A DNA stretch of 45,634 nt. Origin: a virus. The stretch covers positions 1 to 45,634 of the IMG/VR virus record IMGVR_UViG_3300029266_001356. The stretch is one strand, 5' to 3'. Below are positions 6,005 through 13,919 of the stretch, piece after piece. Numbering within the stretch: the first letter of the stretch is position 1; each line of letters opens with the position of its first letter. Under the pieces are notes generated by a model. That model was not told the DNA's origin. It worked only from the letters and a program-made list of their open reading frames with translations, and did not search any database. A program made the position numbers and the translations under genes.

Positions 6005-6346
6005 ATGGCATTTAAACTAAAAAATCAAAGCGCTTTTAAATCATCTAACAGTTATAAGTCAACACCTATAATAAGAAAAGATTTAGACGAAGGTATTTTA
6101 GGTGAAGCTAATGACGATGGTACTATATATGTTTCAAACAATGTAGAACCAGACAGTGAGCAAGAAAGATCTGTTGTTATGCATGAGATGAAACACATGA
6201 CAGATATGAAGATTGGTAAGCTAGGATATACAGATGATGAAATAACTTGGAACGGCGATAAGTTTGAAAGAGCAGAAGGACATATAAAATTTGAAGGTGA
6301 ATGGTATCCTGAAGGGGATAAAGCATTTCCTTGGGAACAACATTAA
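6005..6346 (+). CDS. Small zinc metallopeptidase (HExxH) with MAFK tag
   Basis: 113 residues. It begins MAFKLKNQSAF, a variant of the tag. Residues 60-64 are HEMKH, the zincin HExxH motif, followed by an Asp at 67 (HEMKHMTD). The downstream pattern ITWNGDKFER...FPWEQ places a glutamate (residue 111) where small phage-type gluzincins, as I recall them, have the third ligand (PWE.EA); here the protein stops soon after it. A strand (GTIYVSN, 39-45) precedes the helix as in zincins. Possible roles are maturation of virion proteins or attack on a host target after ejection. There is no signal peptide, so it acts in the cytoplasm or inside the virion. Confidence 0.75.
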   Translation: MAFKLKNQSAFKSSNSYKSTPIIRKDLDEGILGEANDDGTIYVSNNVEPDSEQERSVVMHEMKHMTDMKIGKLGYTDDEITWNGDKFERAEGHIKFEGEWYPEGDKAFPWEQH

Positions 6347-6363
6347 TAATAAAAAATTACAAA

Positions 6364-6795
6364 ATGGCATTTAAAATGAAAGGCTCCGCTTTTTACGGAC
6401 ACGGAAACGCGGCACCAACGAAACAAAAAGTATCAGGAAAATCTTTAGATAATGATATGGAAGGACCTATAGATAGAAAAAATCTAAAACTTCAAAAAGG
6501 CGAAATGGATGGTACTTATATATTCGGTAGAAACTATGGTGACGAAGGTACTAGTAAGGGTGAGGGCTTTGAACCTACTGGTACTAAAGATCAAAAGTTC
6601 ACGGCTAATGAAAGAATAAATGACTATGAAGAGAGAGCTGGTTTTTTAACTGACAATGATATTCCAGACCTTGAGGGTTCAACTAATCCTAAAGATGTTA
6701 AAAGAAGAAAAACTTTAAAAAAGACAGCAAAAAAACTTGAAGACGAAGCTCAAATAATGAGGGATAGAAGAAAAAACGAAAGAAAATCTAAATAA
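6364..6795 (+). CDS. Charged protein with MAFKMKGS tag
   Basis: 143 residues from the ATG at 6364. The frame is open from 6331, but the MAFKMKGSAFYGHG tag fixes the true start, with an A-rich leader before it. After the tag come a polar Gly/Asp-rich middle and a basic C-terminal helix (about residues 105-143, KDVKRRKTLKKTAKKLED...). No known domain, no membrane segment. The tag is almost the same as that of the 90-residue protein at 1834. Its last base overlaps the holin start codon (TAATG), so translation is coupled. Confidence 0.7.
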   Translation: MAFKMKGSAFYGHGNAAPTKQKVSGKSLDNDMEGPIDRKNLKLQKGEMDGTYIFGRNYGDEGTSKGEGFEPTGTKDQKFTANERINDYEERAGFLTDNDIPDLEGSTNPKDVKRRKTLKKTAKKLEDEAQIMRDRRKNERKSK

Positions 6796-7181
6796 TGTTA
6801 GGTAAACTTTTATCTGGTGGTGCTACTGAACTAATAAAGAGTGTTGGTGGCGTTATAGACAACTTGCATACTTCAAAAGAAGAAAAGTTAGCAGCTGAAC
6901 TTAAAATCAAAGAGATGGTTATGGGTTACGAAGCTGAAATGCAAAAGCAAGTAACGGAGAGATGGAAAATGGATATGCAGTCTGATTCTTGGCTTAGTAA
7001 AAACATAAGACCACTAGTCTTAATATTCTTAGTAGTATCAACAGTGTTGTTAATATTTATTGACGCTGGCATTATTAAGTTTGAGGTTAAATCCTCGTGG
7101 GTAGACTTATTACAATTAGTATTAATAACAGTGATTGGTGCCTACTTCGGTGGACGATCATTAGAAAAAGTAAAAAAATAA
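6795..7181 (+). CDS. Holin, GTA_holin_3TM-like
   Basis: 128 residues. N-terminal GGVIDNLHTSKEEKLAAELK (residues 18-37) forms an amphipathic helix continuing as a coiled coil, then DSWLSKNIRPLVLIFLVV opens a membrane helix (71-93), and WVDLLQLVLITVIGAYFGGR a second (101-120). The W.S.N.RP...(15-20)...GAYFGGRSLEK pattern is that of the holin family PF11351, named for gene-transfer-agent release. Holins make lesions in the inner membrane that time lysis. I see no endolysin in this window, so the lysis enzyme must be elsewhere or unrecognised. TAATG overlap with the upstream tagged gene. Confidence 0.8.
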   Translation: MLGKLLSGGATELIKSVGGVIDNLHTSKEEKLAAELKIKEMVMGYEAEMQKQVTERWKMDMQSDSWLSKNIRPLVLIFLVVSTVLLIFIDAGIIKFEVKSSWVDLLQLVLITVIGAYFGGRSLEKVKK

Positions 7182-7185
7182 AAAT

Positions 7186-7941
7186 ATGAAATCAAAATAT
7201 TTTAGTGCAGATATAAAACCAATAATGCCTGGTAACATACAGTCAGCTGCTTACGCGGATACAGAAATACTATTTGACTGGACAGAGTTTGAGATACCAA
7301 GAGGACCTGGAAAAATGCTTGGAGTTACAGCTTTAGTTGAAGGTGCAAATGGTGCTGATCAAGCAGGGGCGATTGATATAGAGCTTATATTTGCTAGAAC
7401 TAATAATCTTTTAGCTCCACCAACTTTAGGTACAACTGGTGCTTTAGTAACTAAAGCCGGTTGGAAAAATCATGTTATAGGTAGAATTTTACTTGACGCA
7501 AGTCTTGATAGTAATGATGGTGATTTAATTTATGTAAACGTAATGAAACATCAAAAGCAACCAAACATAGTAATGCAAGGCGAACCTTTATCTGGCTCTA
7601 CTATAGGTGTAGATAAGTTCTACGTAGCTGGTATATCAAAAGGAGCTCTTGATTTCTCTACAACTGTATTAGCTAGAGGAGCTGGTGCTGTAGGTGATCT
7701 TACTATAGACACTGATAAAGGTAGTAATGACGATCCAGATGCTGAATTAATATTTGCACCAGGTGATGTGTTACATGGTTCAACTGGAGCTGTTTTAGGT
7801 ACAGTTAAAAGCATAGCGGCATTTGCAAGTAATACGCAGGTTATAACATTAGAAAGCCCAGGACTAGTAGAAGTTCTAGATGACAACGAAGAGATCCACA
7901 ATTCTTCACCAATAAGATTAAAAATAGATTTTGAAAAATAA
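7186..7941 (+). CDS. Probable virion structural protein, 251 aa
   Basis: Starts MKSKYFSADIKPIMPGNIQS. The protein is beta-rich by pattern, with Gly/Ala/Asp loops; the N-terminal half contains the segment FEIPRGPGKMLGVTALVEG and the C-terminal third contains FAPGDVLHGSTGAVLGTVKS and an ending SSPIRLKIDFEK. I recall similar C-terminal blocks in uncultured marine phage structural proteins. No catalytic or export signals. It lies between the holin and the small genes before the terminase. A head-fibre or decoration role is plausible but not shown. Confidence 0.65.
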   Translation: MKSKYFSADIKPIMPGNIQSAAYADTEILFDWTEFEIPRGPGKMLGVTALVEGANGADQAGAIDIELIFARTNNLLAPPTLGTTGALVTKAGWKNHVIGRILLDASLDSNDGDLIYVNVMKHQKQPNIVMQGEPLSGSTIGVDKFYVAGISKGALDFSTTVLARGAGAVGDLTIDTDKGSNDDPDAELIFAPGDVLHGSTGAVLGTVKSIAAFASNTQVITLESPGLVEVLDDNEEIHNSSPIRLKIDFEK

Positions 7942-7974
7942 CATTAACAATTAACAATTAAATTAAATTAAATT

Positions 7975-8265
7975 ATGGCAAAAAACACAAGTAAAAAAAT
8001 TAAAGAACTTAAAGGCGTTAAACCTGAAAAACTAACTGATGATCAGTTAAAAAGAGTTCAATCAATAGTTAGTAGTATTAATAGAGCCCAAGTTGAGGTT
8101 GGTGATATGGAGTGTAAAAAACACTCTTTAATACACCAGATAGTGGGAGCGCAAAATCAATTGAAAGAACTTCAAGAAGAACTTGTTAAACAATACGGGA
8201 CAGTTGATATTAATATTACAGACGGTACAATAAACTACAAAGAAGATGTCGAAGCTAATTCGTAA
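7975..8265 (+). CDS. Coiled-coil small protein, 96 aa
   Basis: MAKNTSKKIKELKGVKPEKL is followed by a long predicted coiled coil (about residues 25-75: LKRVQSIVSSINRAQVEVGD, then QNQLKELQEELVKQYG), and a short acidic tail. No family recognised. Its last 20 bases overlap the next gene in another frame. The leader (AATTAAATTAAATTATG) is of the strong virion-gene type. It could be a scaffold helper or internal component; equally it may be non-structural. Confidence 0.65.
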   Translation: MAKNTSKKIKELKGVKPEKLTDDQLKRVQSIVSSINRAQVEVGDMECKKHSLIHQIVGAQNQLKELQEELVKQYGTVDINITDGTINYKEDVEANS

Positions 8266-8467
8266 AATTTCAGTAGGTAAAGACTATAAGAATGACGCCA
8301 TGCACTATGCCGTAGGGCAAGAAGTGTATGGTGGTCATACTATCTGCGATATAATAGAAGAAGACACTAAGTTTTCTATTTATATTAAAAAAAATAAAGA
8401 TGTGTTGCCTTGGAAAGACTTTAACAAGAACATGGCTGTGTCCGTAGAGTACAACTTAGAGTACTAA
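8246..8467 (+). CDS. Hypothetical protein, 73 aa
   Basis: Starts MSKLIRKISVGKDYKNDAM inside the end of the previous gene (20-base overlap) and ends in a TAATG overlap with the next, so it is held in a translationally coupled chain. The sequence suggests a small beta-rich fold (VGQEVYGGHTICDIIEEDTK, FSIYIKKNKDV, AVSVEYNLEY). I recognise no domain. It is just upstream of the packaging genes. Confidence 0.65.
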   Translation: MSKLIRKISVGKDYKNDAMHYAVGQEVYGGHTICDIIEEDTKFSIYIKKNKDVLPWKDFNKNMAVSVEYNLEY

Positions 8468-9078
8468 TGACAAGTGTTCATGATTTTGTCATAGCACCAA
8501 AAGGAGGAAGATACAATAACACTAAAGAGCTTGATGATGGAGAACTAATATTAAATACTGATATATTTAATCATGAGTTTGTTAACAGAGAGGCTACAGT
8601 TGTCTCTACACCTATGGTTGGTCACGCGGATATAATGCGAGGTGATACCATACTAGTACATCACAATGTTTTTAGAAGATGGAATGATGTAAAGGGTATA
8701 GAGAGAAATAGTAGAAGTTTTTTTAATGAGTCTACGTATCTTGTGGCTCCAGATCAAATCTTTTTATACAAAAGAGAAGATGATTGGATTTGTCCTAAGG
8801 GATATTGTTTTGTGGCACCATTAAAAGCTACAGATCAATTTAATGTTGAATCTGAAAAACCTTTACAAGGTATTGTCAAATATTCTGACGGTACCGTGGA
8901 AGTAAATGATCTAGTTGGTTTTAGACCAAGTAGTGAATACGAGTTTATCGTTGATGGCGAGAGACTATATCGAGTTTTATCTAATTTTATTACAATCAAA
9001 TATGAACATCAAGGAAACGAAGAAGAGTATAATCCAAGCTGGGCACAAAGCAGTGGAGGAGCTAATAAAAGTAGCTAA
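8467..9078 (+). CDS. Cpn10-like protein, probably two GroES-type halves
   Basis: 203 residues. The C-terminal part reads LQGIVKYSDGTVEVNDLVGF (133-152) then SEYEFIVDGERLYRVLSNFI (156-175), which follows the GroES plan: G.V.....V..GD.V.F, then E...DGE.Y.V....I. The N-terminal part (about 43-107) repeats it more loosely: VVSTP, IMRGDTILVHHN, then YLVAPDQIFLY. The T4 gp31 co-chaperonin shows that phages do encode diverged Cpn10 proteins. It lies directly upstream of the terminase genes, well away from the true groEL/groES pair. Possible role: a capsid-protein-specific co-chaperonin. The assignment rests on pattern only. Confidence 0.45.
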   Translation: MTSVHDFVIAPKGGRYNNTKELDDGELILNTDIFNHEFVNREATVVSTPMVGHADIMRGDTILVHHNVFRRWNDVKGIERNSRSFFNESTYLVAPDQIFLYKREDDWICPKGYCFVAPLKATDQFNVESEKPLQGIVKYSDGTVEVNDLVGFRPSSEYEFIVDGERLYRVLSNFITIKYEHQGNEEEYNPSWAQSSGGANKSS

Positions 9079-9280
9079 AGAAGCTATTGTAACTAACTCA
9101 GAAGACGATCTAACAGCCGACAAGCTGAAGAACGCTGCCGCATCAAAAAAGCTAGCTATATTCGATGCTTTTGAAATACTTAACAGGATACAAGAAGAAG
9201 AAAACTTACTTGAGGGTAAAACACCTGAAGATAAAAAAGAGAAAGTTTTTAAAGGCTTTGCAGAAGGTAGATCTAAGTAA
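9002..9280 (+). CDS. Small terminase subunit candidate, 92 aa
   Basis: The frame is open from 8915, but ATG at 9002 gives a sensible start (MNIKETKKSIIQAGHKAVEE). It overlaps the previous gene by 77 bases, which is long for this genome. The product is mostly helical: AVEELIKVAKEAI (17-29), KLKNAAASKKLAIFDAFEIL (41-60), then an acidic coil. It lies directly upstream of, and overlaps by one base (TAATG), the large terminase gene. Size, helical content and position match phage small terminases, which bind pac/cos DNA and regulate the large subunit. No clear helix-turn-helix is visible. Confidence 0.55.
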   Translation: MNIKETKKSIIQAGHKAVEELIKVAKEAIVTNSEDDLTADKLKNAAASKKLAIFDAFEILNRIQEEENLLEGKTPEDKKEKVFKGFAEGRSK

Positions 9281-11496
9281 TGTACGAGCAGAGTTTAGTT
9301 AAAATCATTGAGCCAGTTAAAAAAACTACTATAAGTAGACTTAACAAAGGTAAAAAATGGAAGTACGGTTACGATAAAGAACACGATATCATTGTGTTAT
9401 CGCGTAGTGGTCAAATAGGTGAAATTATAGAAATACAAAATCTAGCTATAGCCTTGCCAAAACCTCCAAAAGAAATATATAAAGACAAAAAAAATAAATG
9501 GGTAAAGTTTAAGCAGCCTAAAGAATTAGAACGTTTAAAAAACATATTTGATTGGAGAGCATATCCAGAGGATCAAAAAGACCAATGGCATGATTATATA
9601 GACGAAGAGTTTAGAAGAAGAGAAGAAGGTTTTTGGTTTATTAATAATGGAAAACCAACATACATAGTAGGAACACACTACATGTACTTACAATGGAGTA
9701 AGATTGATGTAGGTGCACCAGACTTTAGAGAGGCAAACAGGTTGTTTTTTATATTCTGGGAAGCTTGCAAAGCAGATAAAAGATGTTATGGTATGTGTTA
9801 CCTTAAAAACAGAAGATCTGGTTTTTCTTTTATGTCATCAGCTGAAACAGTTAACTTAGCTACTCTTGCAAGTGATAGTAGATATGGTATATTGTCTAAA
9901 TCAGGCTCAGATGCAAAAAAAATGTTTACGGATAAGGTAGTGCCTATAAGTATTAATTATCCGTTTTTCTTCAAACCAGTACAAGATGGTATGGATAGAC
10001 CAAAGTCTGAGCTAGCTTATAGAGTTCCAGCCAGCAAGTTTACAAGAAAAAAGATTACGGCTAATGAAAAGCTAGAGAACATACAAGGGTTAGACACAAC
10101 AATTGATTGGAAAAATACAGGTGACAATAGCTATGATGGTGAAAAATTAGCATTATTAGTACACGATGAAAGTGGTAAATGGGAAAGACCTGATAATATA
10201 TTAAACAACTGGCGAGTTACAAAAACATGTTTGAGATTAGGTAGTAGAATAGTTGGTAAGTGCATGATGGGCTCAACTTCAAACGCTTTAGATAAAGGAG
10301 GTGATAACTTTAAAAAATTATATAATGCATCAGATGTCACTAAGAGAAATAGAAATGGTCAAACAAAGTCTGGTTTATACTCTTTGTTTATCCCAATGGA
10401 ATGGAACTACGAAGGATTTATTGATGAGCACGGAGTTCCAGTTTTTACTACTCCTAGTGTCGACTTGTTCGCCCCAGACGGTGAGTTAATAGATATAGGC
10501 GTAATTGATAGTTGGCAAAACGAAGTAGATGGTTTAAAAGATGATCAAGATGCTTTAAACGAATTTTACCGCCAGTTTCCAAGAACAACAGAGCACGCTT
10601 TTAGAGACGAAACAAAAGGTAGTATATTTAACTTAGTTAAAATATACGAGCAAATAGATTATAACGAAGAAATGTCTAGAACACTAGGCGTAACTAAAGG
10701 TAACTTTCAATGGGTAAACGGCGTGAAAGATTCACAAGTAATATTTTATCCAGATCCAAAAGGTAGATTTAAAGTAAGCTGGGTTCCACCTCAACAAATA
10801 CAAAATAAAGTAATATTAAAAAATGGCATACGATATCCCGGAAATGAACACATGGGGGCTTTTGGTTGTGATAGTTATGATATTAGCGGGACGGTTGATG
10901 GCGAAGGCTCAAAAGGAGCGCTTCACGGATTAACAAGGTTTTCAATGGAAGATGCTCCAGCTAATACTTTTTTCTTAGAATACTTATCTAGACCACCAAC
11001 AGCTGAAATATTTTTTGAAGATGTATTAATGGCTTGCGTTTTTTATGGCATGCCTATATTAGCAGAAAACAATAAGCCTCGTTTGCTATATTATTTTAGA
11101 AGAAGAGGTTATAGAGGTTTTAGCATGAACAGGCCTGATAAAATATGGAATAAATTATCTGTAGCAGAAAAAGAAGTAGGTGGCATACCTAACTCTAGTG
11201 AAGATATAAAACAAGCACATGCCGCTGCAATTGAAATGTATATACAAGATCATGTTGGTTTGCAACAAGATGGATCAGTTGGAAATTGTTACTTTAATGA
11301 TTTGTTAAACGATTGGACTAGATTTGACATTAACAAAAGAACAAAGCATGATGCGTCAATTAGCTCTGGTTTAGCTATCATGGCTAACAACAGGCATTTG
11401 TATGCGCCAAACGCTAAAGTTGAAAAACAAAAATTAAATATACATATTGCAAAATATGAAAACAAAGGTGGTATGTCTAAAATAATTAAAAAATAA
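9280..11496 (+). CDS. Large terminase subunit (TerL), crAss-like/marine type
   Basis: 738 residues. It translocates DNA into the prohead and cuts concatemers. The N-terminal region holds NNGKPTYIVGTHYMYLQW (122-139), a hallmark I associate with TerL of crAss-like and related marine phages. The ATPase follows: a Walker A-like loop KNRRSGFS (176-183) in which the classical GKT/S is replaced, a Walker B ALLVHDESG with Asp296-Glu297, and a motif III-like GKCMMGSTSN (326-335). The C-terminal RNase H-type nuclease probably starts near GAFGCDSYDISG, with Asp531 and Asp534 as candidate metal ligands. The portal gene follows one base after the stop. Confidence 0.9.
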   Translation: MYEQSLVKIIEPVKKTTISRLNKGKKWKYGYDKEHDIIVLSRSGQIGEIIEIQNLAIALPKPPKEIYKDKKNKWVKFKQPKELERLKNIFDWRAYPEDQKDQWHDYIDEEFRRREEGFWFINNGKPTYIVGTHYMYLQWSKIDVGAPDFREANRLFFIFWEACKADKRCYGMCYLKNRRSGFSFMSSAETVNLATLASDSRYGILSKSGSDAKKMFTDKVVPISINYPFFFKPVQDGMDRPKSELAYRVPASKFTRKKITANEKLENIQGLDTTIDWKNTGDNSYDGEKLALLVHDESGKWERPDNILNNWRVTKTCLRLGSRIVGKCMMGSTSNALDKGGDNFKKLYNASDVTKRNRNGQTKSGLYSLFIPMEWNYEGFIDEHGVPVFTTPSVDLFAPDGELIDIGVIDSWQNEVDGLKDDQDALNEFYRQFPRTTEHAFRDETKGSIFNLVKIYEQIDYNEEMSRTLGVTKGNFQWVNGVKDSQVIFYPDPKGRFKVSWVPPQQIQNKVILKNGIRYPGNEHMGAFGCDSYDISGTVDGEGSKGALHGLTRFSMEDAPANTFFLEYLSRPPTAEIFFEDVLMACVFYGMPILAENNKPRLLYYFRRRGYRGFSMNRPDKIWNKLSVAEKEVGGIPNSSEDIKQAHAAAIEMYIQDHVGLQQDGSVGNCYFNDLLNDWTRFDINKRTKHDASISSGLAIMANNRHLYAPNAKVEKQKLNIHIAKYENKGGMSKIIKK

Positions 11497-11497
11497 T

Positions 11498-13891
11498 ATG
11501 ATAGGAACTTTCCCAAGTCAAGTAGTTAGTGACGCTGAAAAAATAAGCTATGAGTATGGTTTACAAGTGGGTAAAGCTATTCAAGCAGAATGGCATGGCC
11601 ACGAGTCAAGCATGCACAACTCTAACAGTAGGTATGACAACACAAAAAGAAAATTTCATAATTTAAGATTATACGCAAGAGGTGAGCAGTCAATTCAAAA
11701 ATATAAAGATGAATTATCTATAAACGGTGATTTATCATATCTTAATTTAGATTGGAAACCTGTACCTATTATATCAAAGTTTGTAGATATAGTTGTTAAC
11801 GGTATGTCTGAAAGAATGTTTGATATAAAAGCTTACTCACAAGATCCATACGGTGTTGCAAAAAGAACAGAGTACATGGAGTCAGTGTTAAAAGATGTTA
11901 AAACTCAAGAATTAAACGAGTTATCTCAACAAGCGTTTGGTATTCCACTAAACGACAACCCTCAAGAAACTTTACCGGAAACAGAAGAAGAAGTTGCTTT
12001 GCACATGCAGCTAACATACAAACAATCTATAGAGTTGGCTGAAGAGCAAGCTTTAAATGTTTTGCTAGAAGGAAATAAATATGAATTAACTAAAAAGCGA
12101 ATTTTTCAAGATTTAGTTATATTAGGTATAGGCGCTACAAAAACAGAGTTTAACACATCTGAAGGCGTTACCGTTAAGTATGTTGATCCAGCTAACTTAG
12201 TTTACTCTTATACTGATTCTCCTTATTTTGACGATATATATTATGTTGGAGAGGTAAAAGAAATACCAATAAATGAATTAGTCAAAGAGTTTCCTCATTT
12301 AAAAAACGAAGAACTACAAACTATTACAAAAGCAGGTTCAAACTATTATAATAGACTTAAAAACAATAAAGAAAACGATCACAACAAAGTTCAGGTTTTA
12401 TATTTTAATTATAAAACATATATGAATGAAGTTTATAAGGTTAAAAAAACAGGTACTGGCGCTGATAAAATGATACCTAAAAATGATAGTTTTAATCCAC
12501 CTGAGAATTTAGAAGGAGGTTATAGTAAAATGCTTAGACAAGTAGAGTGTTTGTTTGAAGGTGCAATGATACTTGGTACTGAAAAATTACTTAAGTGGGA
12601 AAAGTCTCAAAACATGATGAGGTCTAAAAGCGATTACACTAAGGTTAAAATGAACTACAGTATAGTTGCTCCAAGAATGTATGAAGGTAGGGTTGACTCT
12701 ATAGTTAATAGAATAACTGGTTTTGCCGATATGATACAGTTAACACACTTGAAGCTGCAGCAAGTAATGTCACGCATGGTTCCAGATGGGGTTTATCTTG
12801 ATGCTGATGGTTTAGCGGAGATAGATCTAGGTAATGGAACAAATTACAGCCCACAAGAAGCTTTAAACATGTTCTTCCAAACAGGATCTGTTATAGGTAG
12901 GTCGTTTACCTCTGAAGGTGATATGAACCCTGGCAAAATACCTATTCAAGAGTTACAATCAGGTTCTGGTGGTCAAAAATTACAAAGCCTAATACAAACT
13001 TACAATTATTATTTACAAATGATAAGAGATGTAACGGGTTTAAACGAGGCTGCAGATGGTTCTAAGCCTGATAAGTATTCTTTGGTTGGTGTTCAAAAAT
13101 TAGCTGCTGCAAACTCTAATACAGCAACAAGACATATATTACAGTCGGGTTTGTTTTTAACCGCTGATGTTTGTGAGAAATTGTCTTTAAGAATATCTGA
13201 TATTATAGAGTACTCACCAACTAAAGACGCATTTATACAAGCTATAGGAGCTCATAACGTTGCTACGTTAGAAGAGGTATCAGAATTACACTTATATGAT
13301 TTTGGTATATTTCTAGAATTATCGCCAGACGAAGAGCAAAAACAATTACTAGAAAACAATATACAAGTAGCTCTAGGGCAACAGTTAATCGAACTTGCTG
13401 ACGCTATAGATCTTAGAGAAATAAAAAATGTTAAGTTAGCTAATCAATTATTAAAGATTAGAAGAAAAAAGAAACTTGACAGAGACCAAGCAATGCAACA
13501 AGAGAATATTAAAGCCCAAGGAGAAGCAAACCAACAAACACAAGCCGCAGCCGCTCAGGCAGAAGTACAAAAAGCGCAACAACTAGCACAAACAGAAATA
13601 CAGGTAGAGCAAGCTAAATTTGAAATGCAATCTCAAAGAATAAGAGAAGAGGCTGAAATTAAAAAGCAGTTAATAGAAACTGAGTATAACTTTAAAATGC
13701 AATTAGCTAAAATGCAGTTAGGTGAAGGTGATGGTAAAGAAAATCAAAAAGAAGACAGGAAAGACGAAAGAACAAGAATTCAAGCAACACAGCAATCAGA
13801 ACTAATTGATCAAAGAAACAATGGTAAACCGCCTAAAAACTTTGAGAAAACAAGTGATAATATGCAAGGTGGCCTTGGATTAGGTATGTAA
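11498..13891 (+). CDS. Portal protein, crAss-like type
   Basis: 797 residues. The portal dodecamer sits at one capsid vertex and is the DNA channel and tail attachment site. Residues 84-103 read LDWKPVPIISKFVDIVVNGM, a core helix/strand pattern of portals of this type, followed by a long helical and wing region. The C-terminal part (about 650-745) is Gln/Ala/Glu-rich and strongly coiled coil (AQAEVQKAQQLAQTEIQVEQ), as in portals with an extended barrel. Position between TerL and scaffold/capsid is canonical. Long for a portal (commonly 500-750 residues), owing to the helical tail. Confidence 0.88.
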   Translation: MIGTFPSQVVSDAEKISYEYGLQVGKAIQAEWHGHESSMHNSNSRYDNTKRKFHNLRLYARGEQSIQKYKDELSINGDLSYLNLDWKPVPIISKFVDIVVNGMSERMFDIKAYSQDPYGVAKRTEYMESVLKDVKTQELNELSQQAFGIPLNDNPQETLPETEEEVALHMQLTYKQSIELAEEQALNVLLEGNKYELTKKRIFQDLVILGIGATKTEFNTSEGVTVKYVDPANLVYSYTDSPYFDDIYYVGEVKEIPINELVKEFPHLKNEELQTITKAGSNYYNRLKNNKENDHNKVQVLYFNYKTYMNEVYKVKKTGTGADKMIPKNDSFNPPENLEGGYSKMLRQVECLFEGAMILGTEKLLKWEKSQNMMRSKSDYTKVKMNYSIVAPRMYEGRVDSIVNRITGFADMIQLTHLKLQQVMSRMVPDGVYLDADGLAEIDLGNGTNYSPQEALNMFFQTGSVIGRSFTSEGDMNPGKIPIQELQSGSGGQKLQSLIQTYNYYLQMIRDVTGLNEAADGSKPDKYSLVGVQKLAAANSNTATRHILQSGLFLTADVCEKLSLRISDIIEYSPTKDAFIQAIGAHNVATLEEVSELHLYDFGIFLELSPDEEQKQLLENNIQVALGQQLIELADAIDLREIKNVKLANQLLKIRRKKKLDRDQAMQQENIKAQGEANQQTQAAAAQAEVQKAQQLAQTEIQVEQAKFEMQSQRIREEAEIKKQLIETEYNFKMQLAKMQLGEGDGKENQKEDRKDERTRIQATQQSELIDQRNNGKPPKNFEKTSDNMQGGLGLGM

Positions 13892-13903
13892 AATTTATTA
13901 ACT

Positions 13904-13919
13904 ATTATTATATTATATT
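13904..13919 (+). promoter_or_regulatory. TATTATATTATATT leader before the scaffold gene
   Basis: The bases before the ATG at 13920 form a TTATA-type repeat ending TATATTATATTATGGCA. An almost identical leader precedes the ATG at 16753. There is no Shine-Dalgarno sequence. Confidence 0.4.

Noticed and set aside
6331-6363. Earlier start for the tagged protein at 6364
   Set aside because: The MAFKMKGS tag and A-rich leader place the start at 6364; the extension overlaps the end of the peptidase gene.
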